This document shows positions 44,596 through 54,255 of a DNA stretch of 64,000 nucleotides, one piece after another. The position numbers and the translations under genes were made by a program. The stretch is taken from positions 1 to 64,000 of the forward strand of contig JASBSB010000006.1 in the NCBI GenBank assembly GCA_030149205.1, read 5' to 3'. The stretch is from Candidatus Heimdallarchaeota archaeon (lineage in GTDB: Archaea > Asgardarchaeota > Heimdallarchaeia > Heimdallarchaeales > Kariarchaeaceae). How positions within the stretch are numbered: position 1 is the first letter of the stretch; each line of letters begins with the position of its first letter. The notes below the pieces were generated by a model that saw only the letters and a program-made list of their open reading frames with translations, was not told the origin of the DNA and did no database searches.

Positions 44596-44846
44596 CAATA
44601 AGTCATGAAACAAAAAATTTGATCAAGAATTTAAATTGAGATTAATTTGAAATAACAAGTATGTTAACCTACATCAAGTCAAAAGTTTTAAAATTTATAA
44701 ATCCTATTCACCTATGGTCAGTTCTTAAGCAACCCGAGATTCTTCGATGAGAAGTTGTGAGTCACTGACCTTATGATTATTCAAATTGGGTAATGCTCTT
44801 TGTGTAATACCAAAATTTGATATGGGAAGTTATAAACTACAATTAG

Positions 44847-46001
44847 ATGAGCAAAAGAGTTGCTGTCATTGCTGCTGGACAGAGCAAATTTGGAACATTA
44901 GGGAAGAGTATGAAGGAGTTGTTTATCGATGCCCTTAAAGATTGTGAGCTAAACACAAAAGAGCTCCTTACAAAGACTGAGGAAGTATACATTGGGAATT
45001 TAGGGGTTGGTGGATCTCAGCTTGGAAACCCTGCAGCTCTTCTTATTGAACATGGACTAAGAACAGGAATTAGTGCCCAACGTGTTGAAAACGCATGTGC
45101 ATCTAGTGGATTTGCCTTTAGAGATGCATACAGAGCCATCAGATCAGGTGCCAAAGTTTCAATCGCAGGGGGTGTTGAAGTTATGAATGATCTCTCACCA
45201 CTTCATCAAAAATACTGGTTAGGGGTTTCAGGTGACACTGAATGGGAAAGGTTAGCGGGAGCAACTTTTGCAGGAATATATGCTTTAATGGCAAAACGTC
45301 ATATGTATGAGTATGGCACTACAAAAGAAATGCTTGCCTCAATCGCAGTAAAAAACCATAGGAATGCTATAAACAATCCAAAAGCACAATTTCACAAAGA
45401 AATTAGTTTGGAGATGGCATTGAATTCTCCCCTTGTCGCAGATCCATTGGGGTTGTTTGACTGCTGTCCAACTTCAGACGGGGCTTCTGTTGTATTCCTG
45501 GCATCTGAAGAAGTTGCAAGAAAATACACTGATGAGCCTATTTGGGTCACTGGGAGTGGTGCTGCAACAGATTTTCTTGCTCTTCATGATCGACCATTAA
45601 TATCTGAAATAAAAGCAACTCAGCTAGCAATGAAACAGGCAATAAATCAAGCTGAAATAAAACATTCTGAAATTGACTTTGCCGAAGTACATGATTGCTT
45701 CACCATAGCAGAACTCTTAGCTATGGAAGATTTAGGGTTTTATGACAAAGGAGAGGCAGGTGATGCAATATTAAGAAATGATACCGGAATTGATGGTACA
45801 TTACCAATAAACGTTTCAGGTGGTCTTAAAGCCAAAGGACATCCCTTAGGGGCCACAGGAACCGGACAAATAGTTGAAATTTTTAACCAGTTAACAGAAA
45901 ACGCAGGAAAAAGACAGTTAAAAAACGTTCAAACAGGCCTTGCACATAATGTTGGTGGGTCTGGTGCAACATGTACTGTTCACATCTTAAGGAGGGAATA
46001 A
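44847..46001 (+). CDS. thiolase (acetyl-CoA C-acetyltransferase-like)
   Basis: A 384-residue archaeal thiolase. The nucleophile is Cys84 in VENACASSGFAFRDAYRAI. EVHDCFTIAELLAMEDLGF near residue 280 and SGGLKAKGHPLGATGTGQI near 325 hold the His and the second active-site region, with VGGSGATCTVHIL at the end. It belongs to the SCP-x-like archaeal group, which condenses two acetyl-CoA for mevalonate synthesis together with an HMG-CoA synthase and a DUF35 protein. Here the DUF35 gene follows directly (2 bases), but no normal HMG-CoA synthase lies between them. Confidence 0.9.
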   Translation: MSKRVAVIAAGQSKFGTLGKSMKELFIDALKDCELNTKELLTKTEEVYIGNLGVGGSQLGNPAALLIEHGLRTGISAQRVENACASSGFAFRDAYRAIRSGAKVSIAGGVEVMNDLSPLHQKYWLGVSGDTEWERLAGATFAGIYALMAKRHMYEYGTTKEMLASIAVKNHRNAINNPKAQFHKEISLEMALNSPLVADPLGLFDCCPTSDGASVVFLASEEVARKYTDEPIWVTGSGAATDFLALHDRPLISEIKATQLAMKQAINQAEIKHSEIDFAEVHDCFTIAELLAMEDLGFYDKGEAGDAILRNDTGIDGTLPINVSGGLKAKGHPLGATGTGQIVEIFNQLTENAGKRQLKNVQTGLAHNVGGSGATCTVHILRRE

Positions 46002-46003
46002 AA

Positions 46004-47386
46004 TTGGGATTAATTACACACATCTTTTCAAACTTGCCAAGGTTAAAGTTAAAATACACAGGAGGTTCAACACAATTAGAGAGATTTTATCACGCTTCCT
46101 ATAAGTTTGGGGTTGATGAGACGCCCACAACATTAGGTGTCAACTGCATGATAAATTTTCTAGATTCCATAAATGAACATAAATCCCTAGAGTTAAAATC
46201 CATTTTTATCTCATATCCTGAGGACTTTGAACTAGACACTTTTCTTGAAGCTACAGGAATAGATTCAGATAAGGTTTTAATTGTTAATGGACGAGTTAAT
46301 TTAGAAATTTTATGGGAGATTGGAAAAACACTGGATACCTGTTTCATCAACATAACTGATCCTAAATCTTCGAATAATGAAATCAGGGGAGTTCTAACAC
46401 CCTCTGCCATTCTTTTTGCAAATATTTCGAGTTTTAATCCGCTTTTAGTTTTAGATAATTTCAACAGATTTAACAACCTAAGAATCCCCACCTTGTCGCG
46501 AATTAATTCGTTATCAGTAGAAAAAAGAGTTCTAGAATCTTTGACCCCAATCGTTGATAAGGAAAAATTGATATTGACTAATACTCTAAATGGAAAAAAA
46601 TTATCTAAACTCAAGAACTTTATTTGCTCAAATCAATGGTTCGGTTTTTCCGGAGATGCAACACTCTTGCTTAACTTGCAAATGTTAGTTTTTGGACATG
46701 ACTCCTCTTCAGATATTGAAAAATCATTTATACTCTTTAATGGAAATGAGCTAGGTTCTGTGACAGTATCTGGAAAAATCATAGTCAAGAATAATAGTTC
46801 GCTCTCAGTTGAAAAATTTTTCAAAACAGAAGAAAAATATACTAACTTAGAATTAAAAGTAGAAGAAAAAAAACAATGTTACCTCTCAAAAGGTGTTCAA
46901 AACATATCCATTGAAAAGTTTTTGAAATTACAAAATACTCATAATCCATCTGAAAGTATTGCTCAAGGTGCCTTTATTTCAAACGCACAGTATTTAAAGG
47001 AGAAAAACTCTCGCTATCGGTTGGTTTCAAACAGATGTACGGAGTGTGAAGAGATTATCTTCCCCCCTAGATTATACTGTAGATATTGTTATAGTTTGAC
47101 AAAGAAGGATCTTCCACTTCCCAAGACTGGAAAAATCTACTCATTAACAACCATAATGAAAGGAGCCGCTCCAAGTGAGTTTGTTGCTTATCAGGAGCTC
47201 GATAGTATATATTCTGTAGGTATCATAGAGCTCCTTCCAAATGTTCGAATTATCTCTCAGATTACTGACTGGGAATCAAATGAACTTGACATTAATGATG
47301 AGGTGCATATGGTGTTCAGACTGATTTATTGCCAAGATGGGTTGAGAAGATACGGATTTAAATTTACAAAATTAAAAATTTTTTAA
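46004..47386 (+). CDS. DUF35 zinc-ribbon/OB protein with a large N-terminal domain
   Basis: About 460 residues from TTG 46004, which has a strong ribosome-binding site (aaggaggg, 45989-45996). The C-terminal 150 residues are a standard DUF35: RYRLVSNRCTECEEIIFPPR, then YCRYCYSLTKKDLPLPKTGK, then the OB fold. DUF35 proteins bind the thiolase/HMG-CoA synthase channel and pass acetoacetyl-CoA. The first 320 residues (LGLITHIFSNLPRLKLKYTG ...) occupy the place of an HMG-CoA synthase but I cannot find its Cys-His-Glu triad. They may be a worn thiolase-fold domain. Cotranscribed with the thiolase gene. Confidence 0.7.
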   Translation: MGLITHIFSNLPRLKLKYTGGSTQLERFYHASYKFGVDETPTTLGVNCMINFLDSINEHKSLELKSIFISYPEDFELDTFLEATGIDSDKVLIVNGRVNLEILWEIGKTLDTCFINITDPKSSNNEIRGVLTPSAILFANISSFNPLLVLDNFNRFNNLRIPTLSRINSLSVEKRVLESLTPIVDKEKLILTNTLNGKKLSKLKNFICSNQWFGFSGDATLLLNLQMLVFGHDSSSDIEKSFILFNGNELGSVTVSGKIIVKNNSSLSVEKFFKTEEKYTNLELKVEEKKQCYLSKGVQNISIEKFLKLQNTHNPSESIAQGAFISNAQYLKEKNSRYRLVSNRCTECEEIIFPPRLYCRYCYSLTKKDLPLPKTGKIYSLTTIMKGAAPSEFVAYQELDSIYSVGIIELLPNVRIISQITDWESNELDINDEVHMVFRLIYCQDGLRRYGFKFTKLKIF

Positions 47387-47497
47387 CATAGTTATTGTCT
47401 TGGATGAATTATAAACTGTTGTATATCCATAATTTTTATTTTTAAAGGAAATTACAAAATTCCTAATAAATGGAACAAGTCTCTTTAATACACAATT

Positions 47498-49600
47498 ATG
47501 TTTAACATTATAATGGTAGAGATGGATGAAGCAGAGGTTGAGGCTGTAAGAAACCTTGCTGAACTTATCACCATATTTCAAGACGATTTTATATCTAATT
47601 CATTAAAGTGGAACAGAGACAACGAGAGACTCAACTTTAATTTAAAAAGGTCATACTTGAAGGTTATAATCTATTTTTTAAGTTTGTTGATTTTTTTTTA
47701 TTATTGGGTCTTTACTTTCCCCTTTACTGGTGTATTTATCATAATATTCCTGTATCTTGGAAAAAAGATGATAGATAGCATAGTTTCAACATTACCCTTC
47801 GATCATAAACTTATTGAGATAAAGACTTCATTTTCTTGGGATGATGAAATTAAACAAAAATTGATTGGACACTTCTCCAAATCTTATATCCTTAAATCTG
47901 AAAATTTGGATGAATTTAGGGTCTTAGAAATATCGAACCAATCTGATGTTATAGAAGGGGCAGAGTTGTTTTTTTCTTTGAATAACCAGAAAATAGAACT
48001 GAATTTAAAACGAAGAAATTCAACAATAAATACCAATGCAATAGAAACAATAAACCTATGGTTTGACTTCAGTAAATTTATTGGATTACAAGAAATGTGT
48101 AAATTGTCGAATTCACTTTCCCCAATAAAAAGAAAAGGGTTGATAAATCTTGCAAAGTACCCAGATGAATTTTTAGCCTATTATTTTAATATAAAGACAG
48201 TTTTATTAGAGAAAGAGTTAGTAGAAATGATTAAAATTCCAATATCATTTGAAGATGATAAATTGACCATTAAAATTGGTTCTCCTTCAAAAAGGAGTTT
48301 CAATTGGGAAAAACTTCTATTCTTTTTCTTTTTCTTTCTTATTTTTGGAGCAATTATAACATTTCCATATCTTATAAATTTAAATTGGATTCGTTTGTAT
48401 TTAATTTCTAATTATAATATTCAACTGAATCGGATGGACAATCTTATATCTTTAACTTTGATAACATTACTTATTTTATCCTTTCTTTTGACGTGGATCA
48501 TGTACATACGTAAAACTAGACTAATTGGATTTCCCAATAAAATTGGAGATTCTAAATATCCCATAATAATCTTGATAAATGGAATAGAAGGTGCATATTT
48601 GTATAATTATGTAGTTTTTTTAATCAAAGTATTTGTTTCAAGGTATTTTGACCCCGAGGCATTAAAATTTACAAAAGTACTTGATAAATCTGGATCGATA
48701 GTAATCCACTCATCAGAAAATTTTATTTCTAGATCAATAAGTGATTCCTATTATTTTGATTCGTACGGCATTGAAAACCTAATTATGAGTTTCGAACTTT
48801 TGGATGTCTCAGAGTTAAATGAGATTAGAATTTACGGAAATGATGAAGTAATAGCAGAGCTATATCAATCCCTCCATAAAATATTAAATTCTGAATTAAT
48901 GGTATATAATCAAATTTCAGGAGTTCTACAAAATTTTGCTGAGGAAAATACAAAAGTTCCATTAAATTTTGACATTGAGAGTTTGTTCAATAAAAATTTT
49001 CTCTCCGAAAACATCGATGTAGTAAAATTGTTGCTTCTGTTTGGTTTTTCATCCATTTCATTTTCAATTCAATATTTTGTTTTAACTCAATTCTCGAATT
49101 TAAACATAGACAATTTATTTCCATTTCTTGTAATTGTGGCTATTTTTCTCTTTTTAGTTGAATTTTACACTTATTTATTTTTGTTTTCTAGTTACCCAAG
49201 TGAATTAGGGTTTAGTTATTTCAATTTCTCCAAGCTAGCAGAAAGAATCGAAAATCTAGATCTTAAATTAAAATTATGTGACTTGGAGAGTTTGAAGTCG
49301 AATATAACGTTGAGTGAAGATCAAACAAATTTTGTTAAGCTAGGTTTGCAATCTATCTCAGCTATATGTATCTTTCTGATAACAAACAGGGTGGTTCAGA
49401 ATTCAACATATTCAAGCGGAGTGAAGGCAATAATTTTTAGTTTAACTTTTAGTGCAATTATATTGGTACTTTTCTATACTCAAATTCGATATAGCAACGA
49501 TTATGGTAAAGACCAAACTTCAAAACTTATGAAGGGAATTTCACTCCCTCTATTGAAAGTATCGTTTCTTCCATTGTTGGTTTATTTACTAATGCCATAG
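47498..49600 (+). CDS. large unknown membrane protein
   Basis: A 700-residue protein; ATG 47498, 47513 or 47522 could be the start, and the third (MDEAEVEAVRNLAELI) gives the cleanest N-terminus. Predicted helices lie in pairs near residues 52-95, 275-345, 510-570 and 640-700. Soluble alpha/beta stretches lie between them (GENLIMSFELLDVSELNEIR and similar near 430). No catalytic motif or known family was recognised. It has its own promoter region and no close partner. The paired-helix layout suggests a membrane complex subunit or sensor. Confidence 0.6.
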   Translation: MFNIIMVEMDEAEVEAVRNLAELITIFQDDFISNSLKWNRDNERLNFNLKRSYLKVIIYFLSLLIFFYYWVFTFPFTGVFIIIFLYLGKKMIDSIVSTLPFDHKLIEIKTSFSWDDEIKQKLIGHFSKSYILKSENLDEFRVLEISNQSDVIEGAELFFSLNNQKIELNLKRRNSTINTNAIETINLWFDFSKFIGLQEMCKLSNSLSPIKRKGLINLAKYPDEFLAYYFNIKTVLLEKELVEMIKIPISFEDDKLTIKIGSPSKRSFNWEKLLFFFFFFLIFGAIITFPYLINLNWIRLYLISNYNIQLNRMDNLISLTLITLLILSFLLTWIMYIRKTRLIGFPNKIGDSKYPIIILINGIEGAYLYNYVVFLIKVFVSRYFDPEALKFTKVLDKSGSIVIHSSENFISRSISDSYYFDSYGIENLIMSFELLDVSELNEIRIYGNDEVIAELYQSLHKILNSELMVYNQISGVLQNFAEENTKVPLNFDIESLFNKNFLSENIDVVKLLLLFGFSSISFSIQYFVLTQFSNLNIDNLFPFLVIVAIFLFLVEFYTYLFLFSSYPSELGFSYFNFSKLAERIENLDLKLKLCDLESLKSNITLSEDQTNFVKLGLQSISAICIFLITNRVVQNSTYSSGVKAIIFSLTFSAIILVLFYTQIRYSNDYGKDQTSKLMKGISLPLLKVSFLPLLVYLLMP

Positions 49601-49701
49601 ATTCAAAATTACATGTTCCCTTTTAATTTAATATCTATTGTAAATTAGGTCCGTTTCTAAGTTGACACTTTTGCATTGATTGCCATTAAAAATTGAGTAA
49701 A

Positions 49702-50634
49702 TTACTTTTTCTCACTAAGAAAATCACCTGTATCACCGTCTTGAGACTTAAAGGCATAGACCAAATCTTTTGTGGATTTCATAGCAGAGAAACCAAAGTC
49801 TTTAGTCATCACAATTACTCCTGCATATCCTTCAACCTTGTTTTTCATTTCCTCAAGTGCCAATTTGGTTGCTACTTCAGCAGATTGTGTTTGGGATATA
49901 TAGAACTTGATTTTCATAGCTAAGACGTATTCAATTATTTTCTCACCAATACCGGTAGCAGAGACAGCGATCTCATCATCTGCATAGGTGCCTGTTCCGA
50001 ACAAAGGTGTATCTCCCACCCTTCCTGGAAGTTTACCTAAAACACCCCCTGTGGAGGTAGCTGCACTAAGTCTTCCCTGAGAATCTAGAGCTACAGCCCC
50101 AACAGTGCCATACTTTCCTCGTCTCTCAGGATCCTTACTTGGTTCAATGTAATCACCATAGCTCTTTTTTTCAACCAAATATTTTGTTAGCCTGTCTCTT
50201 GACCTTTGGGTGATGAGGGTTTCCTGTGGAACAAGTTCAACTCCCTGTGTTTGTAAGTACTCTTCAGCCTGTAAACCAAACAAGAGATGATGTGGAAGAT
50301 TTTCTAGGATAACTTTTGACGCAGAAATTGGATTTTTAACATGAGAGACACCAATTAACCCCCCTATCCTCATGTTCGACCCATCAACAATCAACGCATC
50401 CATCTCTATTGTACCCTTTTCTGTCATAACAGAGCCGTAACCTGCATTAAACAATGGGTAATCTTCCATTGCTTGGACTGAGGCTTCAACAGCAGATAAC
50501 GAGTTGCTTGTATGTTCCATGACCTCCCAACCAGTTTTTAATGCCTCAATAGCACCTCTGTGGTAATCTTTATGTAACTCCTTTGGAATAGTTCCAGCTC
50601 CCCCGTGTATAAGAAGTTTTTGAGTAAATGTCAT
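49702..50634 (-). CDS. isoaspartyl peptidase/type 2 L-asparaginase (Ntn hydrolase)
   Basis: A 310-residue precursor that would cleave itself. The start LLIHGGAGTIPKELHKDYHR is the family's first strand. The nucleophile Thr lies in RGKYGTVGAVALDSQGRLSA near residue 176, with the STGGVLGKLPGRVGDTPLFG loop and GTGTYADDEIAVSATGIGEK following. It removes beta-aspartyl groups or asparagine side-chain amide. Length and motifs are normal, so it should be active. It is followed on the same strand by nothing close. Confidence 0.92.
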   Translation of the reverse strand: MTFTQKLLIHGGAGTIPKELHKDYHRGAIEALKTGWEVMEHTSNSLSAVEASVQAMEDYPLFNAGYGSVMTEKGTIEMDALIVDGSNMRIGGLIGVSHVKNPISASKVILENLPHHLLFGLQAEEYLQTQGVELVPQETLITQRSRDRLTKYLVEKKSYGDYIEPSKDPERRGKYGTVGAVALDSQGRLSAATSTGGVLGKLPGRVGDTPLFGTGTYADDEIAVSATGIGEKIIEYVLAMKIKFYISQTQSAEVATKLALEEMKNKVEGYAGVIVMTKDFGFSAMKSTKDLVYAFKSQDGDTGDFLSEKK

Positions 50635-50685
50635 ATAATGTCACGATAGAAAATGATCATTTATACCTAATCTTTGCCCTAATTC

Positions 50686-51846
50686 TTAATCCCAAGGATA
50701 TTTTCCGTCTCTGATCAATCTGTTTGCAATTATTAATCGTCTGATTTCTGAGGTTCCAGCACCAATTTCAAGTAGTTTTGCATCCCTAGCAAGTTTTTCA
50801 ACCTTGTACTCCCTCATATAACCATATCCTCCGAGAATCTGTACTGCTTGAAGACTGGTTTGTGTGGATTTTTCAGCTGCATACAATATCGAGCTTGCTG
50901 GTGCGATGTTGTTAGAATGATTTAATTCAAGTTCATTGATAGCCCAATAAACAAGCAATTTTGATGCTTGTGTTTCAACAAACATGTTAGCAAGTTTCTC
51001 CTTGATCATTTGAAAGTCTGCAATTTTCTGCCCAAATTGATTTCTTTCAAGAGCATATTTCAAAGCCAGTTTAGAAGCCTGTTCACTAATTCCCAATGAA
51101 ATAGCTGCCAACACTGCCCGTTCTGCTGATAAACCTGACATGACAACTTTGTGTCCATGATTTACCACTCCCATAAGATTTTCTAGAGGCACTCTCACAT
51201 TATCAAAAAACAGCTCTCCCGTCTTAGAACCTCTCATCCCCATTTTATCCATTGCCTTTCCTCTTGAGACACCTTCAGAATCTAGATCCACCAAAAATGC
51301 ACTAACTCCCTTTGATCCTAAATTAGGGTCTGTTTTAGCATAAACGATGGCAATTTTTGCAAGTGGAGCATTGGTTATAAATGTCTTTGAACCATTAAGG
51401 ATGTAGTAATCCCCTTCAATTCGAGCAGTTGAGTTCATCCCCAGAGCATCTGATCCACTCCCAGGTTCTGTCAAAGCTAAAGATCCAACCCACTCTCCAC
51501 TGCACAGCTTTGGAAGAAATCTTTGCTTCTGCGATTCTGTCGCGTTTCTGTTGATATTGTCTAGAGTTAGGTTAGAATGAGCACCAACACTTAATGCAAA
51601 TGCTGGGCTAATTTTAGCCAATTCCTCAAGAATGATTGCTTGAACACGATAACCGAGGCCCGACCCACCATATTTCTCATCTATGGTAGGTGCAAGCAAA
51701 CCTAATTCTCCAAACTCTTTAAACACATCATTAGGCCAGTAATCCTCCTTATCCATTTTTTCTGCGACTGGGTCGAGTGAATTCTCTGCAAATTGCCTGA
51801 CTGTCTCCTGAATCAGGAGTTCTTCTTCTGTAAACTGTAAATTCAT
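50686..51846 (-). CDS. acyl-CoA dehydrogenase, isovaleryl-CoA-dehydrogenase-like
   Basis: A 386-residue flavoenzyme. CSGEWVGSLALTEPGSGSDA near residue 115 and YYILNGSKTFITNAPLAKIA are the FAD/substrate signatures. FGQKIADFQMIKEKLANM near 275 and LARDAKLLEIGAGTSEIRRL near 360 are also present. The usual catalytic Glu at the E-G-T-S-E position is replaced by Gly-Ala-Gly. Instead Glu occurs in MSGLSAERAVLAA near 245, as in isovaleryl-CoA dehydrogenase. This suggests oxidation of a branched, leucine-derived acyl-CoA. No electron-transfer flavoprotein gene is nearby. Confidence 0.92.
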   Translation of the reverse strand: MNLQFTEEELLIQETVRQFAENSLDPVAEKMDKEDYWPNDVFKEFGELGLLAPTIDEKYGGSGLGYRVQAIILEELAKISPAFALSVGAHSNLTLDNINRNATESQKQRFLPKLCSGEWVGSLALTEPGSGSDALGMNSTARIEGDYYILNGSKTFITNAPLAKIAIVYAKTDPNLGSKGVSAFLVDLDSEGVSRGKAMDKMGMRGSKTGELFFDNVRVPLENLMGVVNHGHKVVMSGLSAERAVLAAISLGISEQASKLALKYALERNQFGQKIADFQMIKEKLANMFVETQASKLLVYWAINELELNHSNNIAPASSILYAAEKSTQTSLQAVQILGGYGYMREYKVEKLARDAKLLEIGAGTSEIRRLIIANRLIRDGKYPWD

Positions 51847-51934
51847 AGGTATTTCAGGTGATATTAAATTCTGTTTTCATAATATTTTGTTTTATGCAAC
51901 TCCAAAAGCTCAAATTTTGTTGAAGAATAGAAGA

Positions 51935-53038
51935 TTAAAATAATTCATCGTCAACTGAAAGTTCCCAATACTCATCACTCATATCATTTTGTTTGTAATA
52001 GAGTGTTGAGCCCTTTCCTCTCGTGTTTTTTACCTGTATAAGCTCAATAGGAGGACTTTCAGAATTAGTTGAGATTTTCACCGTATCATAAAGATATAAC
52101 ATGGTCACAATGAGCCTAGCGACTTCTCGCTGACTTAAGCTCAAGTTATCAATCTTTACATTATTGGGCTGTTCAAGGTAAATTGAATGAACTCCAGATT
52201 GTTTGAGAATTCCTTGTAGATCAGAATCGGTTGTGGCAAAAATTATTTCAAGATTTGTCAACTTGCTGATGTTGATTATCTGTTGAGCAATACTAATATC
52301 AAAGTAAGGACTGGAAGGTGATGGATTTGAGAAGGTGTCTTGCTTGCCTTTAGTTTCAGAGTCCTTGGTCAGAACTCTGTTGATGAGCAGAGGTATCTCA
52401 GATTGAGCTATAAAGTGAGGGTATCTATTGATTATTGTCTGATGGTGAAACTTCCCCCAGGCCCCTCTTCTTCCTCTTGAGTTATAGGTTTTAATTGGGA
52501 GACGAAAATTTTCAGTTTGCCATAGGTCTGTTTTTACGTCGGAGCTCAACATATGATGGATCTCAAACTCAGTGGCCTGTGTTGTGATGATAATGGGCAC
52601 CCTTTGATTAAGTCTGAATGATGGAACAACTTTTTTTAATTCATCAATAAGAAAGGACAACTGATAAATTAGAATAACAGATGTATCCAAACCAAGTACA
52701 ATTGATCTACTCTCACCGAGTATTTTTTTTGCCAGTTCATCGCGAATTGAGACTGAGTTCTTTGGTTTAGTTAACCCAGAAACCCATAAGAGATTAATTA
52801 ACCTCCACTTGGATCTCTTCATTATGAGTTTGTGGTTTGAAAATTCAAATTTGGAATTTATATTTTTAATTAACTCTAACTCAATTTCTGTGACGGGTTG
52901 TTTCCTATGTTTTCCCTTTCTTTGGTTTTCATTTTTATGAATTGATTCCTTAAAAGATAGGCCAGACAAAGTAATGTTCTCAGAAATAATCAATTCTTTT
53001 AGCAATTCAAATAGTTTCAATAAATTAGCAAAGTACAA
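51935..53038 (-). CDS. PIN-like nuclease domain protein
   Basis: A 367-residue protein. The N-terminal 110 residues are helical and basic (KHRKQPVTEIELELIKNINS). A PIN-like Rossmann domain follows with four acidic positions in order: IVLGLDTSVILIYQLSFL near residue 117, TQATEFEIHHMLSS near 153, PYFDISIAQQIINI near 247 and IFATTDSDLQGILKQ near 268. PIN proteins cut RNA with two Mg ions. The loop between residues 180 and 245 is long. No antitoxin lies beside it, so a role in RNA processing is likelier than a VapC toxin. Confidence 0.7.
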   Translation of the reverse strand: MYFANLLKLFELLKELIISENITLSGLSFKESIHKNENQRKGKHRKQPVTEIELELIKNINSKFEFSNHKLIMKRSKWRLINLLWVSGLTKPKNSVSIRDELAKKILGESRSIVLGLDTSVILIYQLSFLIDELKKVVPSFRLNQRVPIIITTQATEFEIHHMLSSDVKTDLWQTENFRLPIKTYNSRGRRGAWGKFHHQTIINRYPHFIAQSEIPLLINRVLTKDSETKGKQDTFSNPSPSSPYFDISIAQQIINISKLTNLEIIFATTDSDLQGILKQSGVHSIYLEQPNNVKIDNLSLSQREVARLIVTMLYLYDTVKISTNSESPPIELIQVKNTRGKGSTLYYKQNDMSDEYWELSVDDELF

Positions 53039-53089
53039 AAGATAAATAAGTTTAAGGAGGAAAGAATAGATTTTAATTAGTCAATTAGG

Positions 53090-53581
53090 TTATTTTTGCA
53101 TTAGTTTGTAATAATAAGGGTTGTAATCAGTTTCTGTAAGTGAATCAACTATATTCCAATGTCTGAGTAATGCAGCAAATTGACCTCTGTGATATGCAGC
53201 ATGTGTGACAAAGTTAAACAAAATCCGCTCCTTATTTGTTTCAACTGACTTATCATCTTTATTCCACTGTAATCTATGTTTTCCCATCAAATTAGAAGAA
53301 TCTGCGTAGTTAATTGTCTCTTGATCAATTCCTCTGAGTTTTGGAATCAAGTATTTATAATCTCTTGAGATATTCTCTATTGGGACAAATTCTTTATCCT
53401 GCATAAAATTAAGCCAAAACAGACTGGCCTCATAAATGTGGAATAGAATTGAAGATAAGGATTGGTCAAATCCCTCAAGGATTTTCTCCATTTGATCCTT
53501 GGATAAGGTTTCAAGTATTTTTAGATATTCCTCATTCGCCCACTGGTTAAATTCTAACAATTCTTTGATAGCAATTTGCAT
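53090..53581 (-). CDS. DinB-family metal-binding four-helix protein
   Basis: A 163-residue protein. KELLEFNQWANEEYLKILET is the first DinB helix. His in SSILFHIYEASLFWL near residue 48 and the H-x-x-x-H pair in THAAYHRGQFAALLRHWN near 133 form the metal triad. DinB/YfiT-type proteins bind zinc or nickel; some are thiol-S-transferases, most are unassigned. It stands 51 bases upstream of the PIN-like gene, so the two may be cotranscribed. Confidence 0.9.
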   Translation of the reverse strand: MQIAIKELLEFNQWANEEYLKILETLSKDQMEKILEGFDQSLSSILFHIYEASLFWLNFMQDKEFVPIENISRDYKYLIPKLRGIDQETINYADSSNLMGKHRLQWNKDDKSVETNKERILFNFVTHAAYHRGQFAALLRHWNIVDSLTETDYNPYYYKLMQK

Positions 53582-53703
53582 ATTTATCAGAATTTCATTA
53601 AAATTAAAAATATTTCTTAAGTAGGAGAGTAACTACATGTCTAAAACGCATTGGTCCACTTAAGAAATCTTAATCTTAAAAGGATATGTTACCTTAGGGG
53701 TGT

Positions 53704-54240
53704 GTGAAACTTTTCTGTTTAGCTGGAAGTAGTACTAGAGCTGTTACAAACATTATCTGTTCACATTTTATTATCAACAAATTCAAAATCAACGAGATTA
53801 CAGTTTTTACAGGTAAAGGCTTAATGGAAAAGCTAAGAGAAGAACTAGTAATTGAACTCAATTCAGGACTGACAAAAATATGTAGAATGAAAAAGCATAA
53901 AGAGTTCAACAACTGCAGAGAGCATGATATTAATCCCATATTTAAACAAATTAACACAGAAAGGCTAGAGGGCATTTTAGATGATATAAGTCATAACCTC
54001 CCAAATGACAACTTCATTATAGATATAACTGCTGGAAGAAAAATCATGTCAGTGGCTGCTAGCCTGGCTTTTATGAGAAATAGCCAAACAGGCGATAATT
54101 CAACATATATGTCATATTACCTTTTGAAAACATCCTCAACTGAGTTTTTCAAGGATAAAACTATTTTTCAACTTTTGGAAGATGAATGGGAGCTTCAGTT
54201 TTACAGAGCTGAGGGAGAAACTATTAAGTTGTTAAGTTAA
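53704..54240 (+). CDS. CARF-like single-domain protein, possible ring nuclease
   Basis: A 178-residue protein from GTG 53704. It starts KLFCLAGSSTRAVTNIICSH, a first strand and glycine/serine turn like those of CARF domains. FIIDITAGRKIMSVAASLAF near residue 102 is the CARF signature (DxTxGxKxMs followed by a helix). CARF domains bind cyclic oligoadenylates in type III CRISPR systems. No effector domain is fused. Crn1 ring nucleases are also CARF-only and of about this length. There is no CRISPR array or cas gene in the window. A related nucleotide-binding role outside CRISPR cannot be excluded. Confidence 0.55.
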   Translation: MKLFCLAGSSTRAVTNIICSHFIINKFKINEITVFTGKGLMEKLREELVIELNSGLTKICRMKKHKEFNNCREHDINPIFKQINTERLEGILDDISHNLPNDNFIIDITAGRKIMSVAASLAFMRNSQTGDNSTYMSYYLLKTSSTEFFKDKTIFQLLEDEWELQFYRAEGETIKLLS

Positions 54241-54255
54241 CTTTAGTTGGAAATC

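Noticed and set aside
51935..53581. PIN-like and DinB genes considered as a toxin-antitoxin pair
   Set aside because: DinB proteins are not known antitoxins, the PIN-like protein is far larger than VapC, and no DNA-binding partner is present.
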